The notes below the pieces were generated by a model. That model saw only the letters and a program-made list of their open reading frames with translations, was not told the origin of the DNA and searched no databases. From Burkholderia sp. Bp9143 (GTDB lineage: Bacteria > Pseudomonadota > Gammaproteobacteria > Burkholderiales > Burkholderiaceae): a stretch of 43,265 nucleotides of DNA. The stretch is taken from assembly GCF_003853645.1 (NCBI RefSeq), contig NZ_QTPO01000064.1, positions 1 to 43,265 of the forward strand, in the 5' to 3' direction. Each line of letters begins with the position of its first letter. Position 1 is the stretch's first letter. The translations under genes and the position numbers were made by a program. Shown here piece by piece: positions 7,942 through 16,404 of this stretch.

Positions 7942-7977
7942 AAAAACAAAAAGGGCCAAGCATTTGCTCGGCCCTTT
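7942..7977 (-). terminator. Terminator of rplQ, end of the ribosomal supercluster
   Basis: On the minus strand, AAAGGGCC (7977-7970) pairs with GGCCCTTT (7957-7950). A further 4 bp AGCA/TGCT lies near the tip after one mismatch. The hairpin is followed by TTGTTTTTG. It begins 24 bases after the rplQ stop. The rest of 7796-8001 should contain the cutA promoter, but I see no clear sigma70 match. Confidence 0.85.
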
Positions 7978-8001
7978 CAGATACTGCAGCGTAGCGGAAG
8001 C

Positions 8002-8397
8002 TTACTCAGCTTCTTGCACGTTTTCCGTTTCGTCGACTTCCGGACGATCGAGCAGCTCGACCAGTGCCATCGGTGCGTTGTCGCCGACGCGGAAGCCGAA
8101 CTTCAGCACGCGCAGGTAGCCGCCCGGACGGTTCGCGAAACGCGGACCGAGCACGTCGAACAGCTTCGCCACCGAGTCACGATCGCGCAGGCGGTTGAAC
8201 GCTAGGCGACGGTTTGCCAGCGACGGCTTCTTGCCGAGCGTGATCAGCGGCTCGACGACTTTACGGAGTTCCTTCGCCTTCGGCAGCGTCGTCTTGATGA
8301 CTTCGTGCTCGATCAGCGAGTTGGACATGTTACGGAGCATAGCCAGACGGTGGCTGCTCGTGCGGTTCAGTTTCCGCAGACCATGACGATGGCGCAT
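8002..8397 (-). CDS. rplQ: 50S ribosomal protein L17
   Basis: L17 sits near the exit of the peptide tunnel on the large subunit. The 131-residue protein begins MRHRHGLRKLNRTSSHR, the hallmark basic start of the family, and contains the conserved LRNMSNSLIEHEVIKTT region. An acidic tail (VDETENVQEAE) makes it a few residues longer than the E. coli protein. It is the last gene of the supercluster. It is separated from rpoA by a strong terminator-like hairpin, so its level probably depends on read-through. Confidence 0.98.
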   Translation of the reverse strand: MRHRHGLRKLNRTSSHRLAMLRNMSNSLIEHEVIKTTLPKAKELRKVVEPLITLGKKPSLANRRLAFNRLRDRDSVAKLFDVLGPRFANRPGGYLRVLKFGFRVGDNAPMALVELLDRPEVDETENVQEAE

Positions 8398-8468
8398 TTC
8401 AGTTTCCTTGATTCAAAGTTTTGATCCAGCTCTTCTATCGCACCGCTGGGGTGCACGGGCCGGTAACG

Positions 8469-8509
8469 AAAAAAGCAAGATGCGGATTTTAAAGGAAAAT
8501 CCGCATCTT
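8469..8509 (-). terminator. Terminator-like hairpin between rpoA and rplQ
   Basis: On the minus strand a perfect 14 bp stem, AAGATGCGGATTTT (8509-8496) with its complement at 8490-8477, has a CCTTT loop. It is followed by GC and six T (8474-8469). It begins 25 bases after the rpoA stop and would lower rplQ expression relative to rpoA unless there is read-through or an rplQ promoter. Confidence 0.8.
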
Positions 8510-8533
8510 TGCCAACTACAGCAACAACCGGGC

Positions 8534-9511
8534 TTACTTGTCGAGACCAGCCGGCGGCCAGTTTTCGAGCTTCATGCCCAGCGTGAGACCGCGCGAAGCG
8601 AGCACTTCCTTGATCTCGTTGAGCGACTTGCGACCGAGGTTCGGCGTCTTCAGCAGCTCGTTTTCCGTGCGCTGGATCAGGTCGCCGATGTAGTAGATGT
8701 TCTCGGCCTTCAGGCAGTTCGCCGAACGAACCGTCAGCTCGAGATCGTCCACCGGACGCAGCAGGATCGGATCGATCTGCGGTGCGCGCGACGGTGCTTC
8801 GGCAGCCGTTTCCGTGCCTTCCAGTGCCGCGAACACGGACAGCTGGTCGACCAGGATGCGGGCCGATTGACGGATCGCTTCTTCCGGGGTGATCACGCCG
8901 CTCGTCTCGATGTTCATCACGAGCTTGTCGAGGTCGGTACGCTGCTCGACACGTGCGCTTTCAACGGCGTAGCTCACGCGGCGAACCGGCGAGAACGATG
9001 CGTCGAGGACGATGCGGCCGATGATCTTGGCCGTGTCTTCGCCGTAGCGACGGACGTTGCCGGGCACATAGCCGCGACCCTTTTCGATCTTGATCTGAAC
9101 GTCGAGCTTGCCGCCCTTCGACAGGTGTGCGATCACGTGATTCGGGTTGATGACTTCGCAATCGTGAGCCAGCTCGATATCGCCGGCCGTAACGACGCCT
9201 TCGCCTTCCTTGCGCAGGGTCACCGTCACTTCGTCACGGTTGTGCAGCTTGAACACCACACCCTTCAGGTTCAGCAGCAGGTTGACGACGTCCTCTTGCA
9301 CGCCATCAAGCGTCGAATACTCGTGCACCACGCCAGCGATCGTGACTTCGGTCGGCGCGTAGCCAACCATCGACGACAGCAGCACGCGGCGAAGCGCATT
9401 GCCCAAGGTGTGGCCGTAACCGCGTTCGAACGGTTCCATGACCACCCTCGCGTGGTTCTCGCCCAGCGATTCCACGGCGATGATCTTGGGTTTCAGCAAA
9501 CTGGTTTGCAT
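8534..9511 (-). CDS. rpoA: RNA polymerase subunit alpha
   Basis: Alpha dimers nucleate polymerase assembly, and the C-terminal domain contacts UP elements and activators. The 325-residue protein has the N-terminal assembly domain ([18 protein letters not shown] near residues 30-47). After a linker near residue 240 comes the alpha-CTD with the conserved [12 protein letters not shown] and [13 protein letters not shown] helices. The length matches the family. AAGGAAAG precedes the ATG. It is in the alpha operon, downstream of rpsD and upstream of rplQ, with terminator-like hairpins on both sides. Confidence 0.98.
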
Positions 9512-9568
9512 GGGCTTTCCTTTTCAATACCCTCGGCTCGTTACACCGATAAGGCTGACCGGTAACAA

Positions 9569-9625
9569 CCAGAAAATAAACAGCCGAGGCCCCTCCTTGC
9601 ATAACGCAATCGGGGTACCTCGGCC
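9569..9625 (-). terminator. Attenuator-like hairpin between rpsD and rpoA
   Basis: On the minus strand GCCGAGG (9624-9618) and CCCC (9615-9612) pair with GGGG (9593-9590) and CCTCGGC (9589-9583), leaving a TA bulge and an 18-base loop. The T-rich stretch TGTTTATTTTC follows. The loop is long and the T-run is interrupted, so only partial termination is likely. Confidence 0.5.
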
Positions 9626-9635
9626 GTCAATCGGA

Positions 9636-10259
9636 TTAACGCGAATACAATTCGACGATCAGGCTTTCGTTGATGTCGCCTGCGATGTCAGCGCGTTCCG
9701 GCATTTGCTTGAACGTGCCTTCGAACTTCTTCGCATCGACTGCAACCCAGCTCGGCATGCCGCCTTGCTCGGCCAGCGACAGCGCTTCGACGATACGCGC
9801 CTGCTTCTTTGCCTTTTCGCGGATCGCGACGATGTCACCCGCCTTCACTTGCTGCGACGGGACGTTCGCGACGACGCCGTTCACCGTGATCGACTTGTGG
9901 CTCACCAGTTGACGCGCTTCAGCGCGGGTCGAGCCGAAGCCCATGCGATACACGACGTTGTCGAGACGCGACTCGAGCAGTTGCAGCAGGTTTTCACCCG
10001 TGTTGCCCTTGCGGCGGTCGGCTTCAGCGAAGTAACGGCGGAACTGACGCTCCAGGACGCCGTAAATACGCTTGACCTTCTGCTTTTCGCGCAGCTGCGT
10101 ACCATAGTCGGACGTACGTGCGCCCGAGGTACGGCCGTGCTGACCCGGCTTGCTGTCGAGCTTGCACTTGTCGGCGAGCGAGCGGCGCGCGCTCTTCAGG
10201 AACAGGTCGGTGCCTTCACGGCGGGACAGCTTGGCCTTAGGGCCGATATAACGTGCCAC
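9636..10259 (-). CDS. rpsD: 30S ribosomal protein S4
   Basis: S4 is a primary 16S rRNA binder that starts small-subunit assembly; in E. coli it also represses the alpha operon. The frame is open to 10277, but the conserved start MARYIGPKAKLSRREG corresponds to a GTG at 10259, with AAGGA 7 bases upstream. This gives 207 residues, close to the E. coli length. The S4 RNA-binding domain is visible near residues 97-160 (RLDNVVYRMGFGSTRAEARQ). The use of GTG rather than ATG in a highly expressed gene is noteworthy. Confidence 0.97.
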   Translation of the reverse strand: MARYIGPKAKLSRREGTDLFLKSARRSLADKCKLDSKPGQHGRTSGARTSDYGTQLREKQKVKRIYGVLERQFRRYFAEADRRKGNTGENLLQLLESRLDNVVYRMGFGSTRAEARQLVSHKSITVNGVVANVPSQQVKAGDIVAIREKAKKQARIVEALSLAEQGGMPSWVAVDAKKFEGTFKQMPERADIAGDINESLIVELYSR

Positions 10260-10415
10260 TTTGCATTCCTTTATCAATCAGTCACGCGGATCGGAATCCG
10301 CGCTAGTTCGCGCCCTTTGGGGCGAACGGTGGGCTTAGTCAATCAAAAAAGCAACGCCCGTCGACGCTACGCGGCGACAGGCAAATGCGCCAGCACGAAC
10401 GTGCCAGCAGCATTC

Positions 10416-10817
10416 TTAGATACGACGGCGCTTCGGCGGACGGCAGCCGTTGTGCGGAATCGGGGTGACGTCCGAAATCGCGGTGATCTTGATGCCGAGG
10501 CCATGCAGTGCACGCACTGCCGACTCACGACCCGGGCCCGGGCCCTTGATCCGCACTTCCAGATTCTTCACGCCGTATTCCATCGCCACGCGACCGGCCG
10601 ACTCAGCAGCAACCTGAGCAGCGAACGGCGTCGACTTGCGCGAGCCCTTGAAGCCCTGGCCGCCCGACGTCGCCCATGCCAGTGCATTGCCCTGGCGATC
10701 GGTGATCGTGATGATCGTGTTGTTGAACGACGCGTGAACGTGAACCACGCCTTCAGCGACGTTCTTCTTAACCTTCTTGCGAACGCGTTGCGCCGCGGTA
10801 TTCGAAGCCTTAGCCAT
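10416..10817 (-). CDS. rpsK: 30S ribosomal protein S11
   Basis: S11 lines the platform of the 30S subunit near the mRNA exit. The 133-residue protein contains the family signatures [18 protein letters not shown] and the C-terminal [13 protein letters not shown]. It lies in the alpha operon between rpsM and rpsD. The 156-base gap to rpsD is unusually long for this cluster. It holds two small inverted repeats, GCGGAT/ATCCGC and an imperfect TTCGC/GCGAA, close to 10287-10324, but no clear terminator. Confidence 0.98.
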
Positions 10818-10845
10818 TACGTTTTCCTGTAACTGTCAGTTCCGC

Positions 10846-11211
10846 TTACTTCTTCAGCGCTTGCGCTGCACGACGCGGACCCTTGCGGGTACGTGCGTTC
10901 GTACGCGTACGCTGACCGCGCATCGGCAGGCCCTTGCGATGACGAACACCACGGTAGCAACCGAGGTCCATCAGGCGCTTGATGTTCATCGTCACTTCAC
11001 GGCGCAGATCGCCTTCGACGATGAACTTGCCCACTTCTTCACGCAGCTTTTCGAGGTCTGCGTCGGTCAGGTCCTTGACCTTCTTCGAGAATTCCACGCC
11101 AGACGCCACGCAGATGCTGCGCGAGCGCGTGCGGCCGATACCGAAGATTGCCGTCAGGCCGATCTCGGTATGCTGGTGATTCGGGATGTTAACCCCTGCG
11201 ATACGAGCCAT
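10846..11211 (-). CDS. rpsM: 30S ribosomal protein S13
   Basis: S13 sits in the head of the 30S subunit and contacts the P-site tRNA and the bridge to L5. The 121-residue protein starts MARIAGVNIPNHQHTEIGL. It has the conserved YRGVRHRKGLPMRGQRT motif near residues 86-102 and the basic C-terminal tail (RKGPRRAAQALKK) that reaches the decoding region. It is the first long gene after rpmJ in the alpha operon and is 28 bases from rpsK. Confidence 0.98.
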   Translation of the reverse strand: MARIAGVNIPNHQHTEIGLTAIFGIGRTRSRSICVASGVEFSKKVKDLTDADLEKLREEVGKFIVEGDLRREVTMNIKRLMDLGCYRGVRHRKGLPMRGQRTRTNARTRKGPRRAAQALKK

Positions 11212-11249
11212 TGTTTTTCCTCAAACAAAAAGCGCAAACAAACGCGCGG

Positions 11250-11366
11250 TCAGCCTTGGCGCTGCTTGTGGCGCGGATCCGAGCTGCAGATCACGCGAAC
11301 GACGCCTTTGCGCTTGATGATCTTGCAATTGCGGCAAATGCGCTTAACCGATGCCATCACTTTCAT
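11250..11366 (-). CDS. rpmJ: 50S ribosomal protein L36
   Basis: This 38-residue protein begins [15 protein letters not shown] and ends DPRHKQRQG. It carries the zinc-ribbon residues C11, C14, C27 and H33, so it is the zinc-binding (C+) form. AAGGG lies about 8 bases before the ATG. It occupies its normal place between infA/secY and rpsM. L36 is the smallest large-subunit protein and stabilises 23S rRNA folding. In this cluster it is the zinc-type protein, in contrast with the zinc-free S14. Confidence 0.96.
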
Positions 11367-11386
11367 GATAATACCCTTTTTTCAAA

Positions 11387-11605
11387 TCACTTCGCCCGGA
11401 ACACGATCCGCGCACGAGACAGATCGTAAGGCGTCAATTCAACCGTCACCTTGTCGCCCGGCAGGATGCGGATGTAATGCATCCGCATCTTCCCGGAGAT
11501 ATGCCCCAACACGACATGGCCGTTTTCCAGCTTCACGCGGAAGGTCGCATTCGGGAGGTTTTCGATCACCTCACCTTGCATCTGGATTACATCGTCTTTG
11601 GCCAT
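11387..11605 (-). CDS. infA: Translation initiation factor IF-1
   Basis: IF-1 blocks the ribosomal A site during initiation and helps IF-2 and IF-3. The 72-residue protein is a single S1/OB-fold domain with the conserved core (MQGEVIENLPNATFRVKLEN, then HISGKMRMHYIRILPGDKV). AAGGACT precedes the ATG. It lies 9 bases after the secY stop and 20 bases before rpmJ. Other Burkholderia genomes can carry a second infA elsewhere; this is the operon copy. Confidence 0.97.
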   Translation of the reverse strand: MAKDDVIQMQGEVIENLPNATFRVKLENGHVVLGHISGKMRMHYIRILPGDKVTVELTPYDLSRARIVFRAK

Positions 11606-11614
11606 AGTCCTTGA

Positions 11615-12964
11615 TTAACGCATTGGGATGTTGCCGCCCTTGAAGTTTGCCTTCTTGAGCAGCGACTCATACTGTTGCGACATAACGTACGACTGCACCT
11701 GCGCCATGAAGTCCATCGTGACGACGACAATGATCAGCAGCGACGTTCCACCAAAATAAAACGGCACGTTCCAGCGCAGCACCAGGAATTCCGGCAGCAG
11801 ACACACGAAGACGATGTAGATCGCACCGGCCAGCGTCAGACGCGTGAGGATGCGGTCGATATATCGTGCGGTCTGATCGCCCGGACGAATGCCCGGAACA
11901 AACGCGCCGCTCTTCTTCAGGTTGTCCGCGGTTTCCCTGCTGTTGAACACCAGTGCGGTGTAGAAGAAGCAGAAAAACACGATTGCCAGCGTGTACAGCA
12001 GCACATAGACCGGCTGGCCCGGCTTCAGCGCCTCCGCGACGTTATGCAACGTGTTGGAGATCCAGCTTCCCGACGGCTGACCCGTGCTGAACCAGCCGAG
12101 AATCGTGGCCGGGAACAGGATGATCGACGATGCGAAGATCGGCGGAATCACGCCCGACATGTTCAGCTTCAGCGGCAAGTGCGACGACTGGCCACCGTAG
12201 ATCTTGTTGCCGACCTGGCGCTTCGCGTAGTTCACGAGGATCTTGCGCTGACCGCGTTCGATGAACACGACCAGGTAAGTCACCGCGGCAATCAGAACGA
12301 CGATGATGATCGCCGAAATGATGCTCATCGAACCCGTACGCACCAGCTCGAACAGCCCACCGACGGCATTCGGGAACCCTGCTGCGATCCCGCCGAAGAT
12401 GATGATCGAGATGCCGTTGCCCAGACCACGCTCGGTGATCTGCTCACCCAGCCACATCAGAAACATCGTGCCGGTAACCAACGTCACGACCGTCGTCAGT
12501 CGGAACAGCATGCCGGGGTCGATGACGAGGCCCGGCTGGTTTTCCAGCGCCGCCGCGATACCGAACGCCTGGAAGGTCGCGAGCACCACGGTGAAATACC
12601 GCGTGTACTGCGTGATCTTCCGCTGCCCTGCCTGCCCTTCCTTCTTCAGCGCCTCGAGTTGCGGCGAGACGATCGCCAGCAACTGCATGATGATCGACGC
12701 CGAGATGTACGGCATGATCCCCAGCGCAAAGATCGTGAAGCGGGAAAGCGCGCCACCCGAGAACATGTTGAACATGCCCAGGATGCCGCCCGCCTGGCTC
12801 TGGAACAGCTTCGCCAGTTGATCCGGATCGATGCCCGGCACGGGGATGTGCGCGCCGATGCGATAGACGATCAGCGCCAGGAGCAGGAACATCGCTCGCC
12901 GACGCAGATCGCCGAATTTCGCCGTGCTTCGACCGGGTTTTGCAAGACTCGGGCTGTTAGCCAA
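11615..12964 (-). CDS. secY: Preprotein translocase subunit SecY
   Basis: This is the channel-forming subunit of the SecYEG translocon in the inner membrane. The 449-residue protein shows about ten hydrophobic spans. It has the plug and early motif region (SQAGGILGMFNMFSGGALSR near residues 54-73) and the cytoplasmic loop before the eighth span (RQVGNKIYGGQSSHLPLKLN). It ends with a short basic tail (KKANFKGGNIPMR). It is the last long gene of the spc segment, after rplO. The partner secE is in the same window at 41526-41906, beside nusG. Confidence 0.98.
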   Translation of the reverse strand: MANSPSLAKPGRSTAKFGDLRRRAMFLLLALIVYRIGAHIPVPGIDPDQLAKLFQSQAGGILGMFNMFSGGALSRFTIFALGIMPYISASIIMQLLAIVSPQLEALKKEGQAGQRKITQYTRYFTVVLATFQAFGIAAALENQPGLVIDPGMLFRLTTVVTLVTGTMFLMWLGEQITERGLGNGISIIIFGGIAAGFPNAVGGLFELVRTGSMSIISAIIIVVLIAAVTYLVVFIERGQRKILVNYAKRQVGNKIYGGQSSHLPLKLNMSGVIPPIFASSIILFPATILGWFSTGQPSGSWISNTLHNVAEALKPGQPVYVLLYTLAIVFFCFFYTALVFNSRETADNLKKSGAFVPGIRPGDQTARYIDRILTRLTLAGAIYIVFVCLLPEFLVLRWNVPFYFGGTSLLIIVVVTMDFMAQVQSYVMSQQYESLLKKANFKGGNIPMR

Positions 12965-13006
12965 GTACCTTCTCCGATGAATGCAAGTAACGACGCGCTA
13001 CGCGTG

Positions 13007-13441
13007 TCACTCGGCGAACGAACCGCCAGCCGCTTCGATCGCAGCGCGCGCACCCTTGGTGGCGCCGAGACCCTTCACGACGATCTTGCGCTTCAGTTCG
13101 CCCGTCGCGATGATCTTTGCGCTCTTCGTCAGCTCGCCGACCAGGCCGGCTTGCTTCAGTGCGAGCAGATCGACTTCATCGACCGGCAGCTTCTCGAGGT
13201 CGCCCAGGCGCACTTCACCGACGAATTCCTTCGTCAGCGACGTGAAGCCGCGCTTCGGCAGACGACGTTGCAGAGGCATCTGACCGCCTTCGAAACCGAC
13301 TTTGTGGAAGCCGCCCGAACGCGATTTCTGACCCTTGTGACCACGGCCAGCCGTCTTGCCGAGGCCCGAACCGATGCCGCGGCCGACACGACGTTTGGCG
13401 TGCTTTGCACCAGCGGCCGGCTTCAGGTTATTCAATTCCAT
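13007..13441 (-). CDS. rplO: 50S ribosomal protein L15
   Basis: L15 is a late-assembly large-subunit protein with a long basic N-terminal extension that threads through 23S rRNA. The 144-residue sequence has MELNNLKPAAGAKHAKRR, the glycine-rich GRGIGSGLGKTAGRGHKGQ segment (residues 20-38) and the compact C-terminal domain with LGATKGARAAIEAAGGS. It lies between rpmD and secY, with 26- and 42-base gaps. Confidence 0.98.
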   Translation of the reverse strand: MELNNLKPAAGAKHAKRRVGRGIGSGLGKTAGRGHKGQKSRSGGFHKVGFEGGQMPLQRRLPKRGFTSLTKEFVGEVRLGDLEKLPVDEVDLLALKQAGLVGELTKSAKIIATGELKRKIVVKGLGATKGARAAIEAAGGSFAE

Positions 13442-13467
13442 ATCAACTCCTTGATCCGTAGGGCCGC

Positions 13468-13650
13468 TTACGCGATGACCTTAACGAGGTACGAGACCTT
13501 GTTGATCATGCCGCGGACCGCCGGCGTGTCCTGCAGCTCGCTAACCGAGTTGAGTCGGCGCAGGCCCAGGCCACGCACGGTCGCGCGGTGCGATTCGCGG
13601 GTCCCGATCAGGCTCTTAACGAGCTGAACCTTGACAGTTTTTTCAGACAT
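13468..13650 (-). CDS. rpmD: 50S ribosomal protein L30
   Basis: This is a small large-subunit protein of 60 residues from the ATG at 13650 ([16 protein letters not shown]). It has the family pattern of [20 protein letters not shown]. The frame is open three codons further to a GTG at 13659, but the ATG gives the normal family length and has GGTGGT just upstream. It lies between rpsE (15 bases) and rplO. Confidence 0.96.
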
Positions 13651-13665
13651 GGTGACCACCCGGGC

Positions 13666-14184
13666 TTAGCCCAAAATATCTTCGACGGACTTGCCGCGCT
13701 TCGCCGCGATGTCTGCCGGGGTCGACTGCTTGCGCAGACCGTCCAGCGTGGCGCGAACGAGGTTGTACGGGTTCGTCGAACCGTGGCTCTTTGCCACGAC
13801 GTTCTGAACGCCCATCACGTCGAACACTGCGCGCATCGGGCCACCGGCGATCACGCCCGTACCTGCCTTCGCCGGAGCGAGGAGGACAGCGGATGCGCCA
13901 TGCTTGCCATGCACTTCGTGCTGCAGCGTGCCGTTCTTGAGCGGCACCTTGAACATGTTGCGGCGAGCTTGTTCCATTGCCTTCTGGACAGCGACCGGCA
14001 CTTCCTTCGCCTTGCCCTTGCCCATACCGATGCGGCCATCACCGTCGCCAACCACGGTCAGTGCGGCGAAGCCGAGAATACGGCCACCCTTCACGACCTT
14101 GGTCACGCGATTGACCGAAATCATCTTTTCACGAAGGCCGTCGTCGCGCTCGTCAGCCTGAACTTTCGCTTGCATCTTTGCCAT
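13666..14184 (-). CDS. rpsE: 30S ribosomal protein S5
   Basis: S5 lies on the solvent side of the decoding centre and helps mRNA helicase activity and fidelity. The 172-residue protein has the N-terminal double-stranded-RNA-binding domain (KMISVNRVTKVVKGGRILGF near 20-39; mutations in the loop GGRILG give spectinomycin resistance, and no departure from the usual sequence is seen). The C-terminal domain has GTGVIAGGPMRAVFD and VAKSHGSTNPYNLVRAT. Confidence 0.98.
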   Translation of the reverse strand: MAKMQAKVQADERDDGLREKMISVNRVTKVVKGGRILGFAALTVVGDGDGRIGMGKGKAKEVPVAVQKAMEQARRNMFKVPLKNGTLQHEVHGKHGASAVLLAPAKAGTGVIAGGPMRAVFDVMGVQNVVAKSHGSTNPYNLVRATLDGLRKQSTPADIAAKRGKSVEDILG

Positions 14185-14198
14185 GACGAATTCCTTCC

Positions 14199-14564
14199 TT
14201 AGAACTTGAGCCCAGCTTCGCGAGCTGCCTCAGCCAGCGCCTTGACGCGGCCATGGTAGCGGAAGCCCGAGCGGTCGAAGGCGACGGATTCGATGCCGGC
14301 AGCCTTTGCCTTCTCGGCAATACGCTTGCCGATCAGCGTCGCGGCATTAACGTTGCCGCCCTTGCCCGACTTGTCGGCCAGTTCAGCGCGCACTTCTGCT
14401 TCGAGCGTCGACGCGCTGGCGAGCACCTTGGTGCCGCAGGGCGAGAACACTTGAGCGTAGATGTGCGTGTTCGTGCGATGCACGGCGAGACGCGCGACCT
14501 GCAGCTCAGCGATCTTGATACGCGTCTGGCGAGCGCGGCGCAGGCGAGATTGAGTCTTATCCAT
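14199..14564 (-). CDS. rplR: 50S ribosomal protein L18
   Basis: L18 binds 5S rRNA with L5 and L25 to form the central protuberance. The 121-residue protein has the conserved [14 protein letters not shown] start. It has the [20 protein letters not shown] core and the C-terminal [20 protein letters not shown] motif. Spacing to rplF is 12 bases and to rpsE is 14 bases, typical of a coupled operon. Confidence 0.98.
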
Positions 14565-14576
14565 GATTGCGCACCC

Positions 14577-15107
14577 TTACTTCTTCTTCGTTTCTTTGAG
14601 GATCACAACCTCGTCGGAATAGCGCACGCCCTTGCCCTTGTAGGGCTCCGGCGGACGGTAACCGCGGACTTCCGCAGCCACTTGACCGACTTGTTGCTTG
14701 TTGATCCCCTTGATCACGATTTCGGTTTGCGTCGGGGTTTCAGCCTTGACGCCTTCCGGCATCTGGTGCACCACCGGGTGCGAGAAACCCAGCGACAGGT
14801 TCAGCTTGTCGCCTTGCGCTTGCGCACGATAACCGACGCCAACCAGCGTCAGCTTGCGCTCGAAACCCTTGGTCACGCCGTGCACGGCATTCGCGATGAT
14901 CGCGCGCATCGTGCCCGACAGTGCGTTTGCTTCGCGGCTTTCGTCGACCGGCGCCAGATTCAGCGTGCCGTCGTTGTTCGCCACGTTCACGAGCGGATTG
15001 ATCGCTTGCGTGATGGTGCCCAGCGGGCCCTTGACGGTGATTGCACCGTCAGCCAGCTTGACTTCCGCGCCTTGCAGCGCGATCGGGCTCTTACCTACTC
15101 GAGACAT
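14577..15107 (-). CDS. rplF: 50S ribosomal protein L6
   Basis: L6 lies near the factor-binding site of the 50S subunit. The 176-residue protein consists of two similar alpha/beta domains. It starts MSRVGKSPIALQGAEVKL. In the second domain it has the family signature around YRPPEPYKGKGVRYSDE (near residues 150-166) and ends in KETKKK. The length matches the family. Confidence 0.98.
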   Translation of the reverse strand: MSRVGKSPIALQGAEVKLADGAITVKGPLGTITQAINPLVNVANNDGTLNLAPVDESREANALSGTMRAIIANAVHGVTKGFERKLTLVGVGYRAQAQGDKLNLSLGFSHPVVHQMPEGVKAETPTQTEIVIKGINKQQVGQVAAEVRGYRPPEPYKGKGVRYSDEVVILKETKKK

Positions 15108-15125
15108 GTTTCTCTCTCCTCGGCT

Positions 15126-15521
15126 TTAAGCAACGTAGCAGATGACTTCGCCGCCGACGCCGGTAGCGCGCGCCTTGCGGTCGGTCATCACGCCCTTCGG
15201 CGTCGAAACGATTGCCACACCCAGGCCGTTCATGACCTGCGGAATGTCGTTACGGCCGCGATACACGCGCAGACCAGGCTTCGAAACGCGCTCGAGGCGT
15301 TCGATGACCGGGCGACCTGCGTAGTACTTCAGCGCGATATTCAGTTCGGACTTCGCACCTTCCGCCTTGACGGCGAAATCGTCGATATAACCTTCGTCCT
15401 TCAGGACTTGCGCGATTGCAACCTTGACCTTCGACGAGGGCATCGCAACCGATACCTTCTCGACCATCTGCGCGTTGCGGATGCGAGTCAGCATATCGGC
15501 GATAGGATCACTCATGCTCAT
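15126..15521 (-). CDS. rpsH: 30S ribosomal protein S8
   Basis: S8 is a primary 16S rRNA binder (helix 21) and, in E. coli, the translational repressor of the spc operon. The 131-residue protein starts MSMSDPIADMLTRIRNAQ and has the C-terminal signature GVMTDRKARATGVGGEVICYV. The first ATG (15521) was preferred to the one two codons later because GGAG lies 8 bases before the first. A corresponding S8-binding hairpin would be expected near the start of rplE; I did not identify one with certainty. Confidence 0.98.
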   Translation of the reverse strand: MSMSDPIADMLTRIRNAQMVEKVSVAMPSSKVKVAIAQVLKDEGYIDDFAVKAEGAKSELNIALKYYAGRPVIERLERVSKPGLRVYRGRNDIPQVMNGLGVAIVSTPKGVMTDRKARATGVGGEVICYVA

Positions 15522-15535
15522 TTACGTTTCTCCTA

Positions 15536-15841
15536 TTACCAGCTCGCCTTGGTCAGGCCAGGAATCTCGCCACGGAATGCGATTTCACGAATCTTGTTAC
15601 GCGCGAGGCCGAATTTACGGAACGTGCCACGCGGACGGCCCGTGATCGCGCAGCGGTTACGCTGGCGGGTCGGGTTTGCGTTGCGGGGCAGTTGCTGCAG
15701 CTCAAGGCGTGCTTCGTAGCGCTCTTCTTCCGACTTGCTTTGGTCTTCGACGATCGCCTTCAGCGCTTCGCGCTTTGCTGCGAACTTCGCGACCAGGCGG
15801 GCGCGCTTCTTTTCACGTTCGATCAGTGCCAGTTTAGCCAC
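15536..15841 (-). CDS. rpsN: 30S ribosomal protein S14 (zinc-free type)
   Basis: S14 is a head protein of the 30S subunit. The 101-residue sequence is the long, zinc-free (C-minus) form. Only one cysteine is present (NRCAITGRPRG), so the CXXC...CXXC ribbon of the short form is absent. The conserved C-terminus GRPRGTFRKFGLARNKIRE is intact. It sits between rplE (7 bases) and rpsH (14 bases). Confidence 0.98.
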   Translation of the reverse strand: MAKLALIEREKKRARLVAKFAAKREALKAIVEDQSKSEEERYEARLELQQLPRNANPTRQRNRCAITGRPRGTFRKFGLARNKIREIAFRGEIPGLTKASW

Positions 15842-15848
15842 GGTAACC

Positions 15849-16388
15849 TCAGTTTCTGAACGGGAACTTGAAGCTGGCGAGCAGAGCCTTTGCTTCGTCG
15901 TCGGTCTTCGCAGTCGTCGTGATGCTGATGTTCAGCCCACGCAGTGCGTCGATCTTGTCGTAGTCGATTTCGGGGAAAATGATCTGCTCTTTCACACCGA
16001 TGTTGTAGTTGCCGCGGCCATCGAAGGCACGACCCGACACGCCGCGGAAGTCACGCACGCGGGGCAGGGCAACGGTCACGAAACGGTCGAGGAATTCGTA
16101 CATCGCTTGGCCACGCAGCGTCACCATCGCGCCGATCGGGTAACCCTGGCGGATCTTGAAGCCTGCGATTGCCTTGCGCGCCTTCGTGACGACCGGCTTC
16201 TGACCAGCGATCTTCGTGAGGTCGCCGACGGCGTTCTCGATGATCTTCTTGTCAGCGATCGCTTCGCCAAGACCCATGTTCAGCGTGATCTTGGTGATGC
16301 GCGGCACTTCCATGACCGACTTGTAACCGAACTTCTCGATCAGGCCGGGCACAACCTTTTCTTTGTAAAACTCTTGAAAACGAGCCAT
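15849..16388 (-). CDS. rplE: 50S ribosomal protein L5
   Basis: L5 binds 5S rRNA and forms the inter-subunit bridge with S13. The 179-residue protein starts MARFQEFYKEKVVPGLIEKF. It has the early family motif VPRITKITLNMGLGEA and the mid-protein GQKPVVTKARKAIAGFKIRQ. It ends in LLASFKFPFRN, as the family does. Its position in the spc segment, after rplX and before rpsN, is standard. Confidence 0.98.
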   Translation of the reverse strand: MARFQEFYKEKVVPGLIEKFGYKSVMEVPRITKITLNMGLGEAIADKKIIENAVGDLTKIAGQKPVVTKARKAIAGFKIRQGYPIGAMVTLRGQAMYEFLDRFVTVALPRVRDFRGVSGRAFDGRGNYNIGVKEQIIFPEIDYDKIDALRGLNISITTTAKTDDEAKALLASFKFPFRN

Positions 16389-16404
16389 TTTTTACTCCGC
16401 TGCG

